10,449 bases of DNA, taken from positions 1-10,449 of the forward strand of contig JAVEVF010000060.1 in the NCBI GenBank assembly GCA_034005175.1, written 5' to 3'. Positions 6,130 to 10,449 of the stretch are shown piece by piece. This DNA is from JAVEVF01 sp034005175. GTDB lineage: Bacteria; Actinomycetota; Coriobacteriia; Anaerosomatales; SLCP01. The stretch's first letter is position 1, and every line of letters begins with the position of its first letter. The position numbers were made by a program, and so were the translations under genes. The notes under the pieces are model-generated. The model searched no databases. It saw only the letters and a program-made list of their open reading frames with translations, and had not been told where the DNA came from.

Positions 6130-7977
6130 ATGATGATCCTGGTTGCCGCATCACTTACCGTCCTTGCCCTGGTCGCTGCGTACGGTGCCATCACATACGC
6201 GTCGCTTGCGCTTGCATTTGCCGCTATTGCGTGTGCGCTTGCGGCCGCTGCGGTGGTGATGCTTGGGCGGTCCGTGGCCGGTGTTCAGCCGGGGCAATCA
6301 ACGGGGATCCCGGCAGCCACACGCACCGCGGTGACCTCGCAGGTCCGTACTCCATGGCCTTCCGGTGCTCATCAAGCTCAGCCTGGCGTTCCAGGTGGCA
6401 CGACTGCGCCCGGCTCTGCGCCTCCCAGGACCGTCGCGCCTAAGGGTCGACGCCCCTCCGCATCACTGCACCCGGAGCTTGGACTGGTGATTCCGCAGAA
6501 GATCGATGCCGAGAGCGTCACGCAGGCGTTTCTGCGTGCTGCTGGAGTCGCCGGGCATGCGGTTCGTGTCACTTTGTGGCGTGGGGATGGCGCAGGGGAT
6601 GCTGCCGCCGTCCCTGTCGCGGTGAGCGGGAGACACAACGAGTCCCTTGTGAAGAGCAGGGAGTCGGTGTGTGCTGCCATAGAACAGGGCGTGGCTGTAC
6701 TGGACTCACTCACGTTGGACGCATCTGATGACATAGCGACCACCGCGTGGCGATACATCGTCCCCTTCGCGCTCGGTGAACTCGTAGGCGCGGCGAGCGT
6801 CGATTTGATCGGAGACAAGCCAGACCTTGAGATCATGAACCGTATGGCCGCCGCGTATCGGATGCCACTCGCGGCCTCTCTCGCCCTGGAAGCAGCGCGC
6901 GACGAGTCCGACTCAGCACAGACACTCATTGACACGACACGAGAACTTGCCCGCTTGCTGGACCCCGACGCTATCGTGCGCGCATGCCTTGCACGAGCGG
7001 TCCACCTTGCGGATGCTACGACTGGTAGCGTCATGCTGTACGACGATGACGGCGTGCATCTCAAGATCAGCGCTGCTGTTGGTCTGCCCGCCGAGGTAGT
7101 TGAGTCCACCGCTGCGAAGCCAGGTAACGGCATCGCCGGCTGGGTGGCGCTCTCGGGGCAACCGCTCATCGTCGAGGATCTCGCTGAGCGCCAGACACCA
7201 GCGCGGTCCCGTGGCGTGCGCTCCGCAGCCTCAGTACCCATTGCAGACGCCGAGGGTGTGCTTGGAGTGTTGAACGTGGGGAGCTCGGCCCACCCATCTC
7301 GCTTCACCGCTACAGAACTCGAGACCCTGAAGGCGCTTGCCGACCAAACCGCAGTGGCCTTGCGCAATGCACGTGCGATCGTCGACGCCAGCGAGTTGTT
7401 CATCGGCAGCATCAAGGTGCTCGCACTTGCACTGGAGGCGCGTGACCCTTACATGCAAGGTAGCACGGACAGAGTCTCATACCACGCGCGGCTTCTGGGG
7501 GCGAAATTGGGGCTGCCCTCCCATGAGCTCCGTGCGTTGGAGATCGCGGCCATGCTGCGTGACATCGGCATGACAACGGACTGTGAGGATGCGCTCTCAG
7601 CACCCCGAGAGCTGACCGCCGTCGAGCGGGGACTGATCACGCTACATCCTGTGATAGCTGCAGAGATTCTCGAACAAGCGCCGGCCCTCAAAGAGGTGGC
7701 GCCCATCGTGTATCACCATCATGAGCGCTATGACGGAACGGGCTACGCCGAGGGCCTTGCGGGCGATGACATTCCGCTTGCCGCACGGGCTTTGAGCGTC
7801 GTTGACGCGTATGTGGCCATGACTTCGAATCGTCCCCACCGCGATGCCCTCAGCAACGACGAGGCGCTCCGAGAACTCCAGGAATGCGCAGGGACCCAGT
7901 TCGACCCCGATGTCGTGGATGCGTTTCTTTCCCTCCAAGCAACAGAGCTCGGCCGGGTCCCCGGTGCTGCAGTCTAG
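6130..7977 (+). CDS. Membrane-anchored GAF and degenerate HD-GYP domain protein
   Basis: A 615-residue predicted signalling protein. Two membrane helices (about 2-22 and 24-44) are followed by a Pro/Ala/Thr-rich linker to about 110. A weak GAF-like region (113-270) and a clear GAF domain (about 270-415, including GNGIAGWVALSGQPLIVEDL) precede an HD-GYP-type domain (420-605). HD-GYP proteins hydrolyse cyclic di-GMP. Here HPVIAAEIL (H506), HHHERYDGTGY (529-539) and VVDAY (D559) are retained. But the HD dyad reads R477-D478 in MLRDIGM instead of LHDIGK, the usual His of GHSERV is S445, and GYP is GYA. Activity is therefore doubtful, and a binding or regulatory role is possible. Start is ATG 6130 (or 6133): it has AGGA at a 5-base spacing and lies downstream of the TATAAT. 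Its stop faces rpmB, 36 bases away. Confidence 0.85.
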   Translation: MMILVAASLTVLALVAAYGAITYASLALAFAAIACALAAAAVVMLGRSVAGVQPGQSTGIPAATRTAVTSQVRTPWPSGAHQAQPGVPGGTTAPGSAPPRTVAPKGRRPSASLHPELGLVIPQKIDAESVTQAFLRAAGVAGHAVRVTLWRGDGAGDAAAVPVAVSGRHNESLVKSRESVCAAIEQGVAVLDSLTLDASDDIATTAWRYIVPFALGELVGAASVDLIGDKPDLEIMNRMAAAYRMPLAASLALEAARDESDSAQTLIDTTRELARLLDPDAIVRACLARAVHLADATTGSVMLYDDDGVHLKISAAVGLPAEVVESTAAKPGNGIAGWVALSGQPLIVEDLAERQTPARSRGVRSAASVPIADAEGVLGVLNVGSSAHPSRFTATELETLKALADQTAVALRNARAIVDASELFIGSIKVLALALEARDPYMQGSTDRVSYHARLLGAKLGLPSHELRALEIAAMLRDIGMTTDCEDALSAPRELTAVERGLITLHPVIAAEILEQAPALKEVAPIVYHHHERYDGTGYAEGLAGDDIPLAARALSVVDAYVAMTSNRPHRDALSNDEALRELQECAGTQFDPDVVDAFLSLQATELGRVPGAAV

Positions 7978-8013
7978 CCGCGCGTGACAAAGCGAGCACG
8001 CAAGAGAGCGGCG

Positions 8014-8202
8014 CTAGGCGCGGGTGACTTTGCCTGCCTTCATGCACTTGGTGCAGACGTTCATGCGCTTCACGCTGCCGTCGACGACAACGCTCACCTT
8101 CTGGATGTTCGGGCGGAACATACGATTGGTGACGCGGTGTGAGTGGCTGACGTTTCGGCCGGCAGATGGATGCTTTCCGCAGACGGTGCAGACCTTCGAC
8201 AT
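8014..8202 (-). CDS. rpmB: 50S ribosomal protein L28, zinc-binding (C+) form
   Basis: Structural protein of the large ribosomal subunit. It is 62 residues, a normal bacterial length, starting MSKVCTVCGKHPSAGRNVSHS. Two CxxC pairs (C5/C8 and C50/C53) make it the zinc-containing C+ paralogue type, not the Cys-free form that some bacteria express under zinc limitation. SHSHRVTNRMFRPNIQKV (19-36) is the conserved core. On the minus strand GGAG lies 7 bases before the ATG. It is divergent from the Asp23/YloU-FakA genes, the same neighbourhood as rpmB-yloU-yloV in Bacillus. I see no second L28 and no Zur-type palindrome upstream. Confidence 0.97.
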   Translation of the reverse strand: MSKVCTVCGKHPSAGRNVSHSHRVTNRMFRPNIQKVSVVVDGSVKRMNVCTKCMKAGKVTRA

Positions 8203-8272
8203 CTCGGTACTCCGTTTCGTATCGTATGTCGCACCGCCAATGGCGATGCGTGAGCGGTCAAAAAGCGCAGTG

Positions 8273-8301
8273 ATATTACCATACAGGCACGACCCTCACA
8301 A
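8273..8301 (-). promoter_or_regulatory. Candidate rpmB promoter
   Basis: On the minus strand TTGTGA (8301-8296) and TAATAT (8278-8273) are 17 bases apart, each matching four of six consensus bases. A transcript start near 8266 would give a leader of about 64 bases before the rpmB ATG. Confidence 0.4.
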
Positions 8302-8350
8302 GCGGAGGACCTCGGTCACTACCGCTGTCTGAACCCAGTGTGCAATCGGA

Positions 8351-8356
8351 TATACT
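8351..8356 (+). promoter_or_regulatory. Candidate -10 for the Asp23-FakA operon
   Basis: TATACT matches five of six bases of the -10 consensus. The hexamer 17 bases upstream (TCTGAA, 8328-8333) is a poor -35. A start near 8363 would leave a leader of about 96 bases containing two hairpins. Confidence 0.4.
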
Positions 8357-8365
8357 TGCGGTACG

Positions 8366-8438
8366 CGCATACCTGCCGCATGATTCTCGGCGCGTATGCG
8401 AGCATCATCTGACAGAGAACGAAGCCCTGTTGAAGGGC
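8366..8438 (+). other. Structured leader of the Asp23-FakA operon: two hairpins
   Basis: The first hairpin (8366-8400) has CGCATAC paired perfectly with GTATGCG, then an inner GCCG/CGGC stem (8375-8378 with 8388-8391) and a 9-base loop. The second (8424-8438) is GCCCT/AGGGC with a 5-base loop, 6 bases before the Shine-Dalgarno. Neither is followed by a T-run. The first could equally be a DNA operator of two 7-base arms just downstream of the candidate -10. Confidence 0.4.
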
Positions 8439-8458
8439 CGGACGAGGAGGACACGTAG

Positions 8459-8806
8459 ATGCCTGACGGAGTCCCCGGCGATATCGAGATTCATGACGAC
8501 GTCCTTGCAGAAGTCGCTGGTTTTGCAGCACTGGAGTGTTACGGGATCGTAGGTATGGCGAGCCCCACGCTTCGTGATGGCGTGGCTCAGTTGCTATCCC
8601 GAGAGAAGTTGCGCAAGGGCGTTGTGGTTCACGGACACGGTGACAGCGTCAAGATCGACCTGTACGTGGTGATCGAGCACGGCGCCAACCTCACCCAGGT
8701 GTCCCACAACCTCGCCGATCGTGTTCGCTATGACCTGCAGACCATCGCCGGTGTCCTGGTTGATGACATCGACGTCCACGTGCAGGGCGTCAAGGTGCGC
8801 AAGTGA
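8459..8806 (+). CDS. Asp23/Gls24 family envelope stress protein (YloU-like)
   Basis: A 115-residue soluble protein of the Asp23 (DUF322) family. Members sit at or near the membrane in Gram-positive bacteria and are linked to envelope homeostasis; the YloU branch is nearly always encoded beside the FakA/YloV kinase. Visible family features are the opening IEIHDDVLAEVAGFAALECYGIVGM (10-34), the central KIDLYVVIEHGANL strand region (65-78) and LADRVRYDLQTIAGVLVDDIDVHVQGV (85-111). The ATG at 8459 has a perfect AGGAGG (8445-8450) at an 8-base spacing, predicting strong translation. The kinase gene begins 19 bases after its stop, so the two form an operon. A direct biochemical function is unknown. 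Confidence 0.93.
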   Translation: MPDGVPGDIEIHDDVLAEVAGFAALECYGIVGMASPTLRDGVAQLLSREKLRKGVVVHGHGDSVKIDLYVVIEHGANLTQVSHNLADRVRYDLQTIAGVLVDDIDVHVQGVKVRK

Positions 8807-8825
8807 CTGCGACGAAAGAGGCCTG

Positions 8826-10442
8826 ATGACGCCAGCACACCTATTCACTCGGCTTGTCGCATCCGCAACGGCCGCACTGCATGACCACACAGACGAGGTC
8901 AACCGTCTGAATGTGTTCCCCGTCCCGGACGGCGATACCGGTACCAACATGGCTCTGACGATGGATGCCATCGTGTCTGAACTTCGCCAGCTCCCCGCCG
9001 ATGCCGACATCGCCACCCTGTGCTCGACGACCACACATGCCTCGCTCATGGGAGCGCGCGGCAATTCAGGTGTGATTCTGAGCCAGATCGTGCGCGGACT
9101 ATGTGATGTGATCGCTGCTGATGAGCATACCGGCACCGACCTGCTGGCTTCGGCACTGGAGCGTGCCACGACCGTGGCATACCAAGCTGTCCGCAAGCCT
9201 GTCGAGGGCACGATGCTCACGGTGCTGAAGGACACTGGAATCGCCGCTCGGACTGCTGCAGATGATGGTGACGATCTCGATCACGCGTTTGACCGCACGG
9301 TGAGAGCTACGATCGAATCGGTCAAGCGCACCCCCGAGCTGCTGCCTGTACTTAAGGAGAACGGGGTCGTCGATGCCGGTGGCTTCGGCCTTGCCATCCT
9401 CGTTGAAGGCCTGCTGGCTGCCTGGAGGGGTACGGAGATGGATTTCGAGATCATCGAGCCTGCGACCGTCTCAGTCCCACAGATCCAGCTCGTCGACGAC
9501 TGGGATGACTCTGAGTATCTTTACTGCACCGAGTTTCTTCTGCACGGTGATGACCTTGATCGAGACAGCGTTCACTCGTTCGTGGCATCCCACGGTGGCT
9601 CGGAGCTGGTAGTGGGGGATGAGACTCTCCTCAAGGTCCATGTCCACACGAATGACCCGGCCACAGTGCTCGCGCAGATGACCGATCTTGGTGAGGTGGC
9701 CGAGGTGCATATCAACAATATGCGCCGTCAGACTGCTGCGCGGACCGAGACACTGCGTTCCGAGGTCCATGATGCTGCGAAGACTTTGAAGCCGGTGGGC
9801 TTCGTGGCCGTTGGAGTAGGCGAAGGCATCAAGAGCATCCTTCAGAGCCTGGGTGTGGACCTGGTCGTCAACGGCGGGCAGACCATGAATCCTTCGACAT
9901 CGGAGTTGCTCGCTGCCGTGGAACAAGTGCCGGCGGAATCGGTGATCATCTTGCCGAACAACAAGAACATCCAGATGGCCGCCCAGCAGGTCATTCCTCT
10001 CGCAAAGATCCCTGTGGCCGTTGTGCCGACCACATCTGTGCCCGAGGGATTTGCCGCCCTTCTCGCCGCAGACACCACGCAGGACTTTGACACCGTGGTG
10101 GAGACGATGACCCACGCGGCTTCGACTGTTCGCACCGGTGAGGTCACCACGGCAGTCAAGGACTCCAAAAGCAAAGTGGGGCCCATTCACAAAGGTCAGG
10201 TGATCGGCATCGCCGATCACGAGATCGAAGTAGTGGGAGAGGACATCACCGACGTGGCTTTGCAGCTTGTGGGTGTCCTTGCCGCCGACAAGGACACCTT
10301 GACGCTTCTAGGCGGCAAAGACATCAGCGATGAGGAGCTGGCAAGCCTCGCTGATCGAATCGCCGAGACCTACGGGGATCTGGAAGTGGAGTCCCACCGC
10401 GGAGACCAGCCACTGTACCCGGTGATCATGTCCGCCGAGTGA
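8826..10442 (+). CDS. fakA: FakA/YloV-type DAK2 domain fatty acid kinase
   Basis: Predicted ATP-dependent kinase that phosphorylates fatty acids held by a DegV-family FakB protein, feeding exogenous fatty acids into phospholipid synthesis. The product is 538 residues, typical for FakA. The N-terminal DhaL-like kinase domain has VPDGDTGTNM (33-42, with the nucleotide/Mg-binding Asp residues D35 and D37) and SLMGARGNSGVILSQIVRG (73-91). The middle and C-terminal regions contain the family motif NGGQTMNPST (349-358) and LPNNKNIQMAA, and end HRGDQPLYPVIMSAE. ATG 8826 is chosen because the family N-terminus begins a few residues later and AGAGG (8817-8821) precedes it; an earlier in-frame ATG at 8721 would lie deep inside the upstream gene. 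No FakB gene is in the window. It is operonic with the Asp23 protein. Confidence 0.94.
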   Translation: MTPAHLFTRLVASATAALHDHTDEVNRLNVFPVPDGDTGTNMALTMDAIVSELRQLPADADIATLCSTTTHASLMGARGNSGVILSQIVRGLCDVIAADEHTGTDLLASALERATTVAYQAVRKPVEGTMLTVLKDTGIAARTAADDGDDLDHAFDRTVRATIESVKRTPELLPVLKENGVVDAGGFGLAILVEGLLAAWRGTEMDFEIIEPATVSVPQIQLVDDWDDSEYLYCTEFLLHGDDLDRDSVHSFVASHGGSELVVGDETLLKVHVHTNDPATVLAQMTDLGEVAEVHINNMRRQTAARTETLRSEVHDAAKTLKPVGFVAVGVGEGIKSILQSLGVDLVVNGGQTMNPSTSELLAAVEQVPAESVIILPNNKNIQMAAQQVIPLAKIPVAVVPTTSVPEGFAALLAADTTQDFDTVVETMTHAASTVRTGEVTTAVKDSKSKVGPIHKGQVIGIADHEIEVVGEDITDVALQLVGVLAADKDTLTLLGGKDISDEELASLADRIAETYGDLEVESHRGDQPLYPVIMSAE

Positions 10443-10449
10443 TGTTAGG

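Noticed and set aside
6378..7415. 345-codon antisense open frame opposite the GAF/HD gene
   Set aside because: Composition is Ala/Ser/Thr/Arg-rich with no domain, and the sense frame encodes clear GAF and HD motifs. Length alone is expected at this base composition.
7978..8023. Terminator between the converging GAF/HD and rpmB genes (CCGCGC with GCGCGG)
   Set aside because: The arms are only 6 bases, separated by 34 bases, one arm lies inside rpmB, and no T-run follows on either strand.
8721..8825. fakA start at 8721
   Set aside because: It would overlap the Asp23-family gene by 86 bases in another frame; family homology begins just after ATG 8826.
9471..10220. 249-codon antisense open frame opposite fakA
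   Set aside because: His/Leu/Arg/Gly-rich shadow of a conserved kinase gene; no family features.
1..10449. Mobile elements, CRISPR arrays, tRNA or rRNA genes
   Set aside because: No transposase or integrase frame, no regularly spaced repeats, and no cloverleaf or rRNA sequence were recognised; the window is almost fully accounted for by housekeeping-type genes.

Overview
This is a GC-rich bacterial chromosomal segment that carries only ordinary vertically inherited genes. There is no rRNA, tRNA, insertion sequence, phage gene or CRISPR array. The gene set fits a high-GC Gram-positive lineage: def-fmt-rsmB in tandem, class II FBPase GlpX, an FmdB zinc ribbon, a PASTA protein, riboswitch-linked ThiT, and rpmB divergent from an Asp23/YloU-FakA pair. 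Coriobacteriia is my best guess (e.g. the Anaerosomatales/OPB41 group), but this is inference from gene content and protein flavour, not a search.

Layout. Bases 1-3651 are a forward run: the 3' part of peptide deformylase (def), methionyl-tRNA formyltransferase (fmt), 16S rRNA m5C967 methyltransferase (rsmB, overlapping fmt) and fructose-1,6-bisphosphatase II (glpX). A small FmdB-type zinc ribbon gene (3941-3669) faces glpX. Divergent from it is a membrane protein with two PASTA repeats and a C-terminal domain that looks like an amidase_3 fold stripped of its zinc and catalytic residues (4000-5232). A 223-base leader (5233-5455) holds a 14-bp palindrome, a TPP-riboswitch-like aptamer and a plausible translational switch ahead of the thiamine transporter gene thiT (5456-6022). 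A promoter at about 6093 then drives a membrane-anchored GAF/HD-GYP-type protein (6130-7977) whose HD dyad is altered. Ribosomal protein L28 (rpmB, 8202-8014) converges on it. A 256-base divergent intergenic region (8203-8458) holds candidate promoters and two leader hairpins, then come an Asp23/YloU protein and a FakA/YloV-type kinase (8459-10442).

Themes. def and fmt add and remove the formyl group of initiator Met-tRNA and nascent chains, and rsmB modifies the ribosomal decoding region, so the left end is translation-related. thiT and its leader form a self-contained thiamine-uptake unit. The Asp23-FakA pair is the usual envelope/fatty-acid activation pair beside rpmB. The most interesting material is two apparent pseudoenzymes (the PASTA pseudo-amidase and the degenerate HD-GYP protein) and a TPP-type riboswitch whose 3' half departs from the consensus. 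I do not see a wholly new multi-gene system here.
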